A DNA stretch of 40,294 bases from Flavobacteriales bacterium. Lineage in GTDB: Bacteria; Bacteroidota; Bacteroidia; Flavobacteriales; BACL11. The stretch spans positions 1 to 40,294 of the forward strand of contig JACNLP010000032.1 of NCBI GenBank assembly GCA_014381465.1, in the 5' to 3' direction. The notes beneath the pieces are model-generated. The model saw only the letters and a program-made list of their open reading frames with translations, did no database searches and had not been told where the DNA came from. The first letter of the stretch is position 1, and each line of letters opens with the position of its first letter. A program made the translations under genes and the position numbers. Shown here in pieces: positions 6,670 to 16,000 of the stretch.

Positions 6670-7824
6670 TTATCTCCAACTTTTATAATAATCATCAACT
6701 TCTAACTTAAGTGCCTCCTCTGTAATCATAACAGGACTGAATGGATCAATCATAACTGCTAACTCCTGAGTTGCCGTTTTCCCTACACTTCTTTCAATTG
6801 CACCAGGATGAGGCCCGTGAGGAATTCCTCCAGGATGCAAAGTAATCTGTCCTTTTTCAATATTATTTCTACTCATAAAATCTCCATCAACATAATACAA
6901 CAATTCTTCTGCATCAATATTAGAATGATGATAAGGTGCTGGAATTGCTTCTGGATGATAATCGTACATTCTTGGAACAAATGAACAAACAACAAAGCCT
7001 GCTGCCTCCCATTGTTGATGAATTGGAGGTGGTAAATGAACTCTACCTGTTATTGGCTCAAAATCAAAAATCGAAAATGCATAAGGATAATGGAATCCAT
7101 CCCAACCAACTACATCAAATGGGTGGTTTTCATGCGTGTATTCCCAAAGAACTCCTTGTTTTTTTGATAATACCTTAAACTCTCCTTGTTCATCATGAGT
7201 TTGAAGACCCTCAGGCAATCTGAAATCACGCTCACAAAATGGAGAATATTCCAAAAATTGTCCAAAATGGTTTCTGTATCTTTTTGGAGTTAAAATTGGT
7301 GAGAATGACTCTACAAATAATAATCTGTTTTCTTGAGTATCAAAATCAATTTGATAAGTTACTCCTCTTGGGATAATCAAATAATCGCCATATTTGAAAT
7401 CAATATTCCCGTACATTGTTCGGAGCTTTCCACTTCCTTCATGCACAAATAACATTTCATCTGCATCAGAATTTCTAAAGAAATAATCCTTTGAAAAAGA
7501 TTTAGGACGAGCCAAACCAATATGCAAATCAGAATTTGCAAAAAGAACTTTTCTACTCTCTAAATAATCTTCTTCTTGTGGAATAGAAAACCCTTTAAAA
7601 CTCATTGCTTTCATGTTTTTTTCAATCGCAATTTTTGGGGAAGTATCTTTTACTTTTTTGATTTCTGAAACCACAGTGGGTGGGTACAAATGATAAATTA
7701 AAGAGGACATACCTGCAAATCCTACTGTCCCAAAAAGCTCCTCTTGATACAGACTTCCATCCTCTTTTTTAAAGGTAGTATGCCTCTTGTGAGGTATTTT
7801 TCCTAATGTATGGTATCTTGGCAT
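6670..7824 (-). CDS. hmgA: Homogentisate 1,2-dioxygenase
   Basis: It opens the aromatic ring of homogentisate to give maleylacetoacetate, the step after Hpd. Taking the ATG at 7824 (MPRYHTLGK), the protein has 384 residues. A cupin-like fold with Fe(II) ligands His300, Glu306 and His336 can be placed by the spacing known from the human enzyme (PYHHSN, AEELLYY, PHGPHPG). An upstream in-frame TTG at 7842 would add six residues but overlaps the TATATTTG -7 box, so it is rejected as the start. The gene heads a leftward operon with hpd and perhaps bcp, divergent from the fumarylacetoacetase gene. No separate maleylacetoacetate isomerase gene is seen here. Confidence 0.95.
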   Translation of the reverse strand: MPRYHTLGKIPHKRHTTFKKEDGSLYQEELFGTVGFAGMSSLIYHLYPPTVVSEIKKVKDTSPKIAIEKNMKAMSFKGFSIPQEEDYLESRKVLFANSDLHIGLARPKSFSKDYFFRNSDADEMLFVHEGSGKLRTMYGNIDFKYGDYLIIPRGVTYQIDFDTQENRLLFVESFSPILTPKRYRNHFGQFLEYSPFCERDFRLPEGLQTHDEQGEFKVLSKKQGVLWEYTHENHPFDVVGWDGFHYPYAFSIFDFEPITGRVHLPPPIHQQWEAAGFVVCSFVPRMYDYHPEAIPAPYHHSNIDAEELLYYVDGDFMSRNNIEKGQITLHPGGIPHGPHPGAIERSVGKTATQELAVMIDPFSPVMITEEALKLEVDDYYKSWR

Positions 7825-7839
7825 ATTGTTATTTTTATG

Positions 7840-7847
7840 CAAATATA
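7840..7847 (-). promoter_or_regulatory. -7 box TATATTTG of the hmgA-hpd transcript
   Basis: On the minus strand TATATTTG matches TAnnTTTG and lies 15 bases before the hmgA ATG. A TTG occurs about 20 bases upstream on the same strand. The 72-bp region up to the divergent start at 7913 must hold any shared control site. Confidence 0.55.
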
Positions 7848-7899
7848 AGATTTAAAACACAAACAAAAGATGATTTTTGTCAACTCTAATTAAAAATGA

Positions 7900-7907
7900 T
7901 ATTTTTG
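7900..7907 (+). promoter_or_regulatory. -7 box TATTTTTG of the fumarylacetoacetase transcript
   Basis: TATTTTTG matches TAnnTTTG and is five bases before the ATG at 7913. A TTG at 7877-7879 is 20 bases upstream, an acceptable -33 element. The very short leader leaves little room for a Shine-Dalgarno site, which is normal in this phylum. Confidence 0.55.
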
Positions 7908-7912
7908 CATAG

Positions 7913-8890
7913 ATGAAACTTCTTACCTATAAATTAAAAAAATCCGAAAAAAAACAAATTGGTGTTTTGCATAATGCCAAAGTATTTAATTTAAACGATT
8001 ATTTTGGAGATATTTCACTTATTGATTTATTCCAAATTGAAGATTATCAAAATAAAATTGCTAGCCATATCTGTAATGTAAATTGCATAAAACATAATAT
8101 TGAAGATGTTACCGTTTTACCCACTATCCCAAAACCTACTTCTTTTAGGGACGCTTATGCTTTTAGGCAACATGTAGCAACCTCTCGTAAAAATAGAGGA
8201 GTAGACATGATTCCTGAGTTTGATGAGTTCCCGGTATTTTATTTTTCTAACCACAATGCAATGTTTGCTGATGGAGAAGAAATTGAATTAATGCTCGACC
8301 ATTTTCACAGATTAGATTATGAATTAGAATTTGCAATTGTAATCGGTAAAGGAGGAAAAAATATATTATCCAAAGATGCAGACAAACACATTGCTGGATT
8401 TTGCATACTAAATGATATTAGTGCCAGAAGGTTGCAAATGGAAGAAATGAAACTAAATTTAGGACCTGCAAAAGGAAAAGATTTTGCGAATGTAATTGGT
8501 CCTTACTTAGTTACTCCTGATGAATTAGAAAGTAAAAGTATAGCTACTCCTTTTGGGAAAAAATACGATTTGCAAATGAGCTGTTATGTAAATGGAGAAC
8601 TATTATCAGAAGGAAATGCAAAAAACATGAACTGGACCTTTGCCGAAATAATTGAACGAGCATCTTATGGAGTAGAGCTTTTCCCTGGAGATGTAATTGG
8701 TTCAGGAACGGTAGGAACAGGGTGTTTATTGGAATTAAACGGAACAGGGAAAAGAGCAAATCCGGATTATGAAGAAAGATGGATACAAGAAGGAGATGAA
8801 ATTGAAATGCTGATTGAGGGCTTAGGAAAAATTACAAACAAAATAGTAAAAGCAAAAACTGAACACTCTATTTTAAAATTGAAGAAATGA
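7913..8890 (+). CDS. Fumarylacetoacetate hydrolase family protein, probable fumarylacetoacetase
   Basis: It most likely hydrolyses fumarylacetoacetate to fumarate and acetoacetate, the last step of tyrosine degradation. The 325-residue protein carries the FAH-fold hallmarks: the acidic metal-binding stretch LDYELEFAIVIGKGG and the core ND(I)SARxLQxEE ... LGPAKGKDFANVIGP, then SCYVNGELLSEGNA and GTVGTGCLLEL. It is shorter than eukaryotic FAH (about 420) and matches the compact bacterial type. Divergent placement from hmgA and hpd strongly supports this substrate over other FAH-family reactions. It overlaps the next gene by 4 bp (ATGA at 8887-8890), so the two are translationally coupled. Confidence 0.87.
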   Translation: MKLLTYKLKKSEKKQIGVLHNAKVFNLNDYFGDISLIDLFQIEDYQNKIASHICNVNCIKHNIEDVTVLPTIPKPTSFRDAYAFRQHVATSRKNRGVDMIPEFDEFPVFYFSNHNAMFADGEEIELMLDHFHRLDYELEFAIVIGKGGKNILSKDADKHIAGFCILNDISARRLQMEEMKLNLGPAKGKDFANVIGPYLVTPDELESKSIATPFGKKYDLQMSCYVNGELLSEGNAKNMNWTFAEIIERASYGVELFPGDVIGSGTVGTGCLLELNGTGKRANPDYEERWIQEGDEIEMLIEGLGKITNKIVKAKTEHSILKLKK

Positions 8891-9726
8891 TAAAAACATT
8901 AGACATAACTAAAGGGGAAGTAGAAGGATTGTATGGGATTTTATCAGCTGCTGTAACGCCAAGACCCATTGCATTGGTAAGTACAGTTGACAAAAATGGA
9001 AAACCAAATTTAGCCCCTTTTTCTTTCTTTAATGTCTTTTCTGTAAACCCTCCTATTATGGTTTTTTCTCCAGTAAAAAGTGGAAGATTCGGGACCAACA
9101 AACACACCTTAGAAAATGTAACGGAAGTAAAAGAGTGTGTGATCGCATTAGTCACTGAAGATATAGCACAACAAGTTTCATTAGCATCTTGTAGTTTTGA
9201 TAAAGGTGTAAATGAATTTGATAAATCAGGACTAACAGAAATAAAATCAGACTTAATTACGCCAAGTAGAATTTTAGAATCTCCAATAAACTTTGAATGT
9301 AGAGTAAATGATATTATAACATTAGGAGATGAGGGTGGAGCAGGAAATTTAGTAATTGCTGAAATTTTGAAAGTTCATATCAATGAAGATATTTTAGATA
9401 ATGAAGGGACTATTGATCCCTTTAAAATGAGAATTGTAAGCAGATATGGAGCTAATTGGTACGGGAAAACAACTAAAGACTCTCTTTATGAAATTGCAAA
9501 ACCTATCTCAAGAACAGGAATGGGAATTGATAAATTACCTGAAAATATTAAAAATTCAACTATTTTAACTGGGAATGAATTGGCAATTTTAGCATCAGCA
9601 GAAAATATTCCAACTAAAATTGAGTTAAATGCAAGAGAAAATAAAACAGAAGAAGAAAAACATATATTTGCAAAAGAATTATTAAGCCAAGGAAAATCAG
9701 AAGATGCTTGGCAAATACTAATATAA
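8887..9726 (+). CDS. Flavin reductase-like FMN-binding domain protein
   Basis: The 279-residue cytoplasmic protein has the flavin-reductase-like split-barrel domain at about 10-190: [32 protein letters not shown] and NPPIMVFSP are characteristic. Such proteins bind FMN and either supply reduced flavin to a partner monooxygenase or act as flavoredoxin-like electron carriers. The C-terminal about 80 residues are outside the core domain ([20 protein letters not shown]...). It is coupled to the fumarylacetoacetase gene by a 4-bp overlap, which points to a role tied to aromatic catabolism. The exact partner is unknown and no monooxygenase lies in the window. Confidence 0.85.
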   Translation: MIKTLDITKGEVEGLYGILSAAVTPRPIALVSTVDKNGKPNLAPFSFFNVFSVNPPIMVFSPVKSGRFGTNKHTLENVTEVKECVIALVTEDIAQQVSLASCSFDKGVNEFDKSGLTEIKSDLITPSRILESPINFECRVNDIITLGDEGGAGNLVIAEILKVHINEDILDNEGTIDPFKMRIVSRYGANWYGKTTKDSLYEIAKPISRTGMGIDKLPENIKNSTILTGNELAILASAENIPTKIELNARENKTEEEKHIFAKELLSQGKSEDAWQILI

Positions 9727-9745
9727 ACTAACTAAAAAGAAAACT

Positions 9746-10345
9746 ATGTCATTCGAATTACCAAAATTACCTTACGCTTATGATGCGTTAGAACCAAATA
9801 TTGATGCAAGAACTATGGAAATACACCATTCAAAACATCATAATGGATATACAAATAACCTGAACAATGCAATTGCAGGAACAGATTTAGAAGGAAAATC
9901 TATTGAAGAAATTTGTGCAACTCCAGGATTAAGTGGAGGTGCTAGAAACAATGGTGGAGGTTACTACAACCATAATATGTTTTGGACATCAATGAGCCCA
10001 AATGGTGGAGGGAATCCTACAGGAGCTATTGCTGATGCAATAAATGCTAAATTTGGATCTTTTGAAAACTTTAAAGATGAATTCTCAAAAGCAGCTGCTA
10101 CAAGATTTGGGTCAGGATGGGCTTGGCTTGGAGTGAATAATGGAGAATTAAAAGTATCCTCAACAGCCAATCAGGATAATCCTTTAATGGATGATCAATG
10201 TGGTTGTACTCCTATTTTATGCTTAGATGTATGGGAGCATGCTTACTATTTAAACTACCAAAACAGACGCCCAGACTACATCAATGCATTCTTTAATGTT
10301 ATCAATTGGGATGAAGTAAATAAAAGATACACTGCAGCTTTATAA
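9746..10345 (+). CDS. Iron/manganese superoxide dismutase
   Basis: It converts superoxide to hydrogen peroxide and oxygen in the cytoplasm. The 199-residue protein is complete: SOD alpha-hairpin domain ([13 protein letters not shown]...IHHSKHH) and C-terminal metal domain. Metal ligands are His27, His76 (YYNHNMFW), Asp161 and His165 in [11 protein letters not shown]. It is unusually Cys-rich around the metal site ([13 protein letters not shown]: Cys152, Cys154, Cys159) where related enzymes mostly have G or other small residues. The sequence alone does not decide between Fe, Mn or cambialistic use. It follows the flavin-reductase gene by 19 bp, probably in the same transcript. Confidence 0.95.
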   Translation: MSFELPKLPYAYDALEPNIDARTMEIHHSKHHNGYTNNLNNAIAGTDLEGKSIEEICATPGLSGGARNNGGGYYNHNMFWTSMSPNGGGNPTGAIADAINAKFGSFENFKDEFSKAAATRFGSGWAWLGVNNGELKVSSTANQDNPLMDDQCGCTPILCLDVWEHAYYLNYQNRRPDYINAFFNVINWDEVNKRYTAAL

Positions 10346-10400
10346 TAATTGTAAAGGGGGACTTCTAAAAATAGATAATTTTCAAAAAACAAAAATAACT

Positions 10401-10408
10401 TACCTTTG
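10401..10408 (+). promoter_or_regulatory. -7 box TACCTTTG of the metal-efflux gene cluster
   Basis: TACCTTTG matches TAnnTTTG, 42 bases before the ATG at 10450. No clear -33 TTG is seen. It probably drives the HYC_CC_PP gene and the following efflux genes. Confidence 0.45.
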
Positions 10409-10449
10409 CCTTGTAAAATATTTTTTTTATTTTAGCGTTATAGCAACCT

Positions 10450-10872
10450 ATGAAAAAGGTTTTCTCCATATTATTAGCTTGTATTTTTCTATTTTCAAAT
10501 ATAGGGTTTACTATTAGTAATCACTATTGTGGCGGTAGCATTGCTGAGAGTGCATTATCAATTGGGAAAAGTGATGTTGGATGCGGAATGGAGACAGATG
10601 GCAAAATGAAATGCCAAAAAAAATCTCATCAAAACTCATATTCTAAAACACCTTGCTGTGCTGATGAATATCTTCAGTTCAACATAAATGAAAATTACAC
10701 TACATTTACCACAGTAGAAGAAAATATAAATATTACATTTATTGCTGCTTTTGTGGTTTCTTGTAGTAACTTGTATTATTTTAATAACTCCAAAATATTA
10801 GAGTATTTAGCGTACTCGCACCCCCCTCCGAAACAGAATGCACAGGCACTGTTTCAGTCTTTTCTTCTCTAA
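10450..10872 (+). CDS. HYC_CC_PP family small secreted or membrane protein next to metal efflux genes
   Basis: The 140-residue protein begins with a signal peptide or membrane anchor (MKKVFSILLACIFLFSNIGFTIS). It then has the three motifs that name this Bacteroidota family: HYC (NHYCGG, about residue 25), CC (TPCCADEYLQ, about 75) and PP (SHPPPKQNAQ near the end). A Cys/Met/His-rich middle (VGCGMETDGKMKCQKKSHQ) could bind a soft metal. A hydrophobic stretch at about 96-112 is a second membrane segment. Biochemical function is unknown in the family as far as I know. Position directly upstream of the Cus-like efflux genes suggests periplasmic copper sensing, handling or delivery. Confidence 0.8.
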   Translation: MKKVFSILLACIFLFSNIGFTISNHYCGGSIAESALSIGKSDVGCGMETDGKMKCQKKSHQNSYSKTPCCADEYLQFNINENYTTFTTVEENINITFIAAFVVSCSNLYYFNNSKILEYLAYSHPPPKQNAQALFQSFLL

Positions 10873-10969
10873 TAGAATTTGATTTATCTAACAGCTAATG
10901 CTGTGGCTATTTTTGTATAATTATTATTAAAATAATTTATACTTTTCACAAAATTAATCAAAATCTATC

Positions 10970-13900
10970 ATGTTAAATAAACTTATTCGTTACTTTCTTC
11001 ACAATCGGCTTATCACCTTAATTGTGCTCTTATTTTTTATAGGACTTGGAATAATAACTTCACCTTTTGGATGGAAAACATCTTTCCTTCCCTCCGACCC
11101 TGTTGCTGTAGATGCAATTCCTGATATTGGTGAAAATCAACAAATCATTTTTACAAAATGGATGGGGAGGTCTCCTCAGGATATTGAAGACCAAATAACC
11201 TATCCTCTTACTACTTCTTTACTTGGAATTCCCGGAGTAAAATCAATTAGAAGTTCTTCAATTTTTGGCTTTTCAAGTATTTATATTATTTTTAATGAGG
11301 ATGTAGAATTTTATTGGTCACGCTCCAGAATATTAGAAAAACTAAATTCTCTTCCTGTAGATTTATTGCCTGAAGGTGTCCAGCCTGCCTTAGGGCCAGA
11401 TGCAACTGCTCTTGGGCAAGTATTTTGGTACACTATTGAAGGAAGAGATAAAGATGGGAACCCAACTGGAGGATGGGATTTACACGAGATTAGAACTGTA
11501 CAGGATTTTTATGTAAAATATGGCTTAAATGCTGTTGATGGCGTTTCTGAGGTAGCTTCCATTGGGGGTTATGTGCAAGAATATCAAATAGATGTAAATC
11601 CTGATATATTAAAATCGTATAATATTCCTTTGCATAAAGTAATGCTTGCTGCCAAAAAATCAAACAGAGATGTGGGAGCAAAAACCATAGAAATTAACAA
11701 AGCCGAATACTTAGTTAGAGGATTAGGGTACATAAAATCGGTTGAAGATTTAGAGAAAGCAGTGGTTGATGTTTATGATAATGTGCCAATTCGAATTAAA
11801 GATATTGCTGTAGTTACTCTTGGCCCTTCTTCAAGAAGAGGTTTGTTAGATAAAGATGGGGCAGAAGTAGTTGGTGGAGTAGTAGTAGCTAGATATGGTT
11901 CTAATCCATTGCAAGTAATAAATAATGTAAAACAAAAAATACAAATACTTGCAAGCGGATTGCCAAAAAAGATGCTACCAAATGGAATAGAAAGTCAATT
12001 AACTATTATTCCATTTTATGATAGAACTCAATTAATACAAGAAACCTTAGGGACACTTGAAGAAGCGCTCTCATTGGAGTTGCTAATTGTTATTTTAGTG
12101 GTTATTGTTATGGTGCTTAATTTAAGAGCATCAATTCTTATTTCTAGTTTGCTGCCTATTTCAGTGCTGATGGTATTTATTGGTATGCGTTATTTCAATG
12201 TAGATGCTAATATTGTAGCACTTTCAGGAATTGCTATTGCTATTGGAACTATGGTAGATTTGGCCATTGTTCTTTCCGAAAACATACTAAAACATATTAA
12301 AGAATCACCCACATCACAAAAATTAATTGACACTATTTATAATGCGTCAGCAGAAGTAAGTTCGGCAATTGTAACAGCAGTTTCTACTACAATTGTTAGT
12401 TTCATTCCTGTTTTTACCATGCAAGCTGCTGAAGGTAAACTTTTCAGACCTTTAGCATTTACAAAAACCTTTGCTCTAATTGCGGCTTTAATTGTTGCAT
12501 TGCTTATTTTACCCACAATTGCGTATTGGTTATTTGGCATTAAAATTAATAAATCATCAAAAGGGAAGCTACTTAACTCTTTATTAATTTTAGGGGGTTT
12601 TCTTATTGCTGTTTGGGCTTCTGTTTGGGGAGGAATTACCTTAATAGCATTTGGTTTTTCTTGGTTTATTAAGAAATATGTAAAGTATAAGAATTGGGTA
12701 ATAAATAACCTTTCTATAGTAATTACACTCCTTTCTGTAACATGGTTATTAGCGAACTATTGGATGCCTCTTGGTGCTGGAAAATCTTTTTTCATGAATT
12801 TTCTTTTCGTTAGTTTTTTACTGGTTTTAATTTTAGGATTTTTTGGATTGCTTGAAAAGTATTATGTAAGTATACTCAACTACTGTCTAGCAAATAAAAA
12901 ACGCTTCTTATTTATACCAGCTATAATTATATTTTTTGCGATAAATACTTGGATTGGTTTTAATAATACTTTTGGTTTTGTTGCCAAAGGATTTGATACA
13001 GTTGGTGTTAATATTCGAACTACAAGTTTATGGTCAGGATTCTTACATACATTCCCAGGAATTGGAAAAGAATTTATGCCATCACTTGATGAAGGAAGTT
13101 TTCTACTAATGCCAACCTCAATGCCACATGCAGGAATTGAACAAAATAAAAAAGTAGTGCAGCAATTAGATATGTTATTAGCAAATATTCCTGAAGTGGA
13201 ATTAGCAGTTGGTAAAATGGGGCGTGTAGAATCTGCACTTGATCCTGCTCCTATTTCAATGTATGAGAACATCATTAATTATAAATCAGAATATTTAGTA
13301 AATAAAAAAGGACATAGAGAACGGTTTAAAGTAGATAATGATAATCATTTCATCCTTACTTCAGGTGATACAATTGCAAATGAAGAAGCTATATTAGAAG
13401 GTATTTCTTATTCTGATTTAATTATTGATAGAAGTGGTTTGTACTTTAGAAATTGGAGGAATGAAATTAACTCTCCTGATGATATTTGGAACGAAATAGT
13501 TAGAGTTACAAAAATTCCTGGAGTTACTTCTGCCCCAAAATTACAACCTATTGAAACTAGATTAGTGATGTTGCAAACTGGAATGCGTGCTCCAATGGGA
13601 ATTAAAGTATATGGCCCTGATTTAGAGACAATAGAAGATTTTGGAAGGCAGTTAGAAGGCATTTTAAAAGAAGTGCCATCTGTGAAAAAGGAAGCTGTAT
13701 TTGCTGATAGAATTGTAGGTAAACCCTACATTCATTTAAACATTGATAGAGATGCAATTGCTAGATATGGGCTAATTATTGAAGATGTCCAAAGAACTAT
13801 TGAAACTGCAATTGGAGGCATGCAAGTAACTACTACTGTAGAAGGTAGAGAAAGGTTTCCTGTGCGTGTTAGGTATCCTAGAGAGTTACGAGATGACCCT

Positions 13901-14770
13901 GAAGCATTAAAGAAAATTTATATTTCTACACCAACAGGTGCTCAGGTACTTCTAGGTGATTTAGTAAACATTGAATATTTGAGAGGCCCTCAGATGATTA
14001 AAAGTGAAGATACCTTTTTGGTTGGATATGTTTTGCTAGACAAAAAAGATGGATATGCTGAAGTAGATGTTGTGGAACAAGCACAAAGGTTTATTCAAAA
14101 CAGAATAGAAACAGGAGAACTTGTTGTTCCTGCTGGGATTAGTTATAAATTTTCAGGAAGTTATGAAAATCAAATTAGAGCAGAAAAAAGACTTTCTATT
14201 ATCGTGCCATTAGTACTGATTATTATATTTTTAATTCTGTATTTTCAATTCAAATCTGTTTCAACTTCATTAATGATTTTTACTGGAATTGCTATGGCTT
14301 TTAGTGGTGCTTTTCTAATGTTGTGGCTGTACGGACAAGATTGGTTTTTAAATTTCTCATTCTTTGGAGCTCATATGCAAACGCTATTTCAAATTGATAC
14401 CATTAATTTAAGTGTTGCTGTTTGGGTTGGTTTTATTGCCCTTTTTGGTATTGCTACTGATGATGGTGTATTAATAGGAACTTACCTTGATCAAAGCATG
14501 GAACGCAATAAACCAAAATCTTTAATTGAAATGAAGCAAGCTGTAATTGAAGCTGGGAAAAGAAGAATTAAACCTGCTGTAATGACATCAGCAACAACAA
14601 TTATTGCACTCCTTCCTGTACTGACATCAACTGGCAGAGGGGCGGACATTATGATACCTATGGCAATACCTGCTTTTGGCGGAATGATTGTTGCAGCTAT
14701 CACCTATTTTATGGTCCCTGTGCTCTATTACATGAGGGAGGAGCGAAAATTTAAAAATAATTTATCATGA
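10970..14770 (+). CDS. cusA: Heavy-metal RND efflux transporter, CusA/CzcA family
   Basis: This inner-membrane proton-driven pump is the central part of a tripartite exporter. The 1266-residue protein has the RND layout: TM1 at 12-31, large periplasmic loop, TM2-6 at about 367-525, second loop, and the last helices from about 1077. The heavy-metal RND motif MVDLAIVLSEN in TM4 supplies the charged proton-relay residues. Met-rich segments in the second loop (LLMPTSMPHAG, DPAPISMYEN) favour Cu/Ag. The protein is longer than the about 1050 residues of E. coli CusA: residues about 525-640 add several extra hydrophobic helices, and the second loop has an insert around 790-850. The stop overlaps the next ATG by 4 bp. 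Confidence 0.92.
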   Translation: MLNKLIRYFLHNRLITLIVLLFFIGLGIITSPFGWKTSFLPSDPVAVDAIPDIGENQQIIFTKWMGRSPQDIEDQITYPLTTSLLGIPGVKSIRSSSIFGFSSIYIIFNEDVEFYWSRSRILEKLNSLPVDLLPEGVQPALGPDATALGQVFWYTIEGRDKDGNPTGGWDLHEIRTVQDFYVKYGLNAVDGVSEVASIGGYVQEYQIDVNPDILKSYNIPLHKVMLAAKKSNRDVGAKTIEINKAEYLVRGLGYIKSVEDLEKAVVDVYDNVPIRIKDIAVVTLGPSSRRGLLDKDGAEVVGGVVVARYGSNPLQVINNVKQKIQILASGLPKKMLPNGIESQLTIIPFYDRTQLIQETLGTLEEALSLELLIVILVVIVMVLNLRASILISSLLPISVLMVFIGMRYFNVDANIVALSGIAIAIGTMVDLAIVLSENILKHIKESPTSQKLIDTIYNASAEVSSAIVTAVSTTIVSFIPVFTMQAAEGKLFRPLAFTKTFALIAALIVALLILPTIAYWLFGIKINKSSKGKLLNSLLILGGFLIAVWASVWGGITLIAFGFSWFIKKYVKYKNWVINNLSIVITLLSVTWLLANYWMPLGAGKSFFMNFLFVSFLLVLILGFFGLLEKYYVSILNYCLANKKRFLFIPAIIIFFAINTWIGFNNTFGFVAKGFDTVGVNIRTTSLWSGFLHTFPGIGKEFMPSLDEGSFLLMPTSMPHAGIEQNKKVVQQLDMLLANIPEVELAVGKMGRVESALDPAPISMYENIINYKSEYLVNKKGHRERFKVDNDNHFILTSGDTIANEEAILEGISYSDLIIDRSGLYFRNWRNEINSPDDIWNEIVRVTKIPGVTSAPKLQPIETRLVMLQTGMRAPMGIKVYGPDLETIEDFGRQLEGILKEVPSVKKEAVFADRIVGKPYIHLNIDRDAIARYGLIIEDVQRTIETAIGGMQVTTTVEGRERFPVRVRYPRELRDDPEALKKIYISTPTGAQVLLGDLVNIEYLRGPQMIKSEDTFLVGYVLLDKKDGYAEVDVVEQAQRFIQNRIETGELVVPAGISYKFSGSYENQIRAEKRLSIIVPLVLIIIFLILYFQFKSVSTSLMIFTGIAMAFSGAFLMLWLYGQDWFLNFSFFGAHMQTLFQIDTINLSVAVWVGFIALFGIATDDGVLIGTYLDQSMERNKPKSLIEMKQAVIEAGKRRIKPAVMTSATTIIALLPVLTSTGRGADIMIPMAIPAFGGMIVAAITYFMVPVLYYMREERKFKNNLS

Positions 14771-15999
14771 AAAAATATATGAAATTAGTATATATAATTC
14801 TGTTTTTCCCATTTATTATTCAAGCACAAACATTTGATGATTACCTGGTAGAAGCGGCAGAAAACAATCCTGCATTAAAAGTGAAATACGCAAATTTTGA
14901 AGCAGCTTTACAAAAGGTTGAACAAGTAAAAACACTAAACGACCCAACATTTTCATTTGGTTATTTTATTAGTCCTGCTGAAACACGACTAGGCCCTCAG
15001 AAAAGTCGATTAAGTTTATCTCAGAAGTTGCCTTGGTTTGGCACATTATCAGCAAAAGGAAATGCTGCTCGGTTTTTAGCTGAAGCAAAATATCAAGAAT
15101 TCTTAGATGCTAAAAATGATTTGTATTTTAAGGTAAAGTCAGCTTATTACCCATTAGTAAAATTGCAAAAAGATTTACAACTTCAAAAAGAAAACCGAGA
15201 AATTCTTTTCACTTTTAAGCAACTTTCAACCACTGCTTTTAAAAATGGTAAAAGCAGTATGTCAGATGTAATACGAGTAGATATTATGATTGATTTAAGC
15301 AATACTACTATTTTATTGTTAGAGGATAAAATCAAACCTCTAAGTACTCGGTTTAATAAGTTGCTTAATAAAGATGAAAATTCAGTCATAAAAATTCACA
15401 ACACATTAGATGAGCCTTTATTAATAAAAGAGTATGGAAAAGATAGTTTAGTCTTAAAAAACCCGATAATAGAGAGTTTTGCTTTGAAAATAAAATCAGC
15501 ACAACAAGAAGTAAGACTAGCTAAAAAAAGTGGGCTTCCTAATTTTGGAATAGGACTTGATTATGTAATACTTGATAAGAGAACTGATATGAATGTTTCT
15601 GAAAATGGAAGAGATATTATTATGCCAATGTTAAGCATGAGTTTACCTTTATATAGAGGTAAATATAAAGCTGCAAGAAAACAAGCGCAATTTAAAGAGG
15701 CGTCATTAATTTCTGCTAAAAAGAACTATGAAAATAAGTTAGTTAGTAATTATGAATCATCTTTATTTTTACTAAAAAAAGAACAGGAGCTAATTAAGTT
15801 ACACCAGAAACAAATAATTAAAACACAACAAATAATTTCACTTCTTTTAACAGAATATAGCAATTCTGGAAAGGATTTTGAGGAAGTGTTAAGAATGCAA
15901 CAACAATTATTAAAATATAAAATTTCAGAAGTAAATGCAGTAAATAATTATCTTATTGCTTTTGCTAAACTAGATTATTTAACTTCAAAAACAGAATAA
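14767..15999 (+). CDS. TolC-family outer-membrane efflux protein
   Basis: This is the outer-membrane channel of the tripartite metal exporter. The 410-residue protein starts with a signal peptide (MKKYMKLVYIILFFPFIIQAQ) followed by two outer-membrane efflux repeats of long helices and short beta segments. The conserved opening DDYLVEAAENNPALKVKYANFEAALQ and the segment DPTFSFGYF...RLSLSQKLPW are typical of CusC-like Bacteroidota proteins. There is no lipobox Cys. It overlaps the pump gene by 4 bp and ends 1 bp before the adaptor gene, so the three parts of the pump are one translationally coupled unit. Confidence 0.9.
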   Translation: MKKYMKLVYIILFFPFIIQAQTFDDYLVEAAENNPALKVKYANFEAALQKVEQVKTLNDPTFSFGYFISPAETRLGPQKSRLSLSQKLPWFGTLSAKGNAARFLAEAKYQEFLDAKNDLYFKVKSAYYPLVKLQKDLQLQKENREILFTFKQLSTTAFKNGKSSMSDVIRVDIMIDLSNTTILLLEDKIKPLSTRFNKLLNKDENSVIKIHNTLDEPLLIKEYGKDSLVLKNPIIESFALKIKSAQQEVRLAKKSGLPNFGIGLDYVILDKRTDMNVSENGRDIIMPMLSMSLPLYRGKYKAARKQAQFKEASLISAKKNYENKLVSNYESSLFLLKKEQELIKLHQKQIIKTQQIISLLLTEYSNSGKDFEEVLRMQQQLLKYKISEVNAVNNYLIAFAKLDYLTSKTE

Positions 16000-16000
16000 A

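Noticed and set aside
6670-7842. TTG start at 7842 for homogentisate dioxygenase
   Set aside because: It overlaps the TATATTTG -7 box. The ATG at 7824 gives the usual N-terminus MPRYHTLGK.
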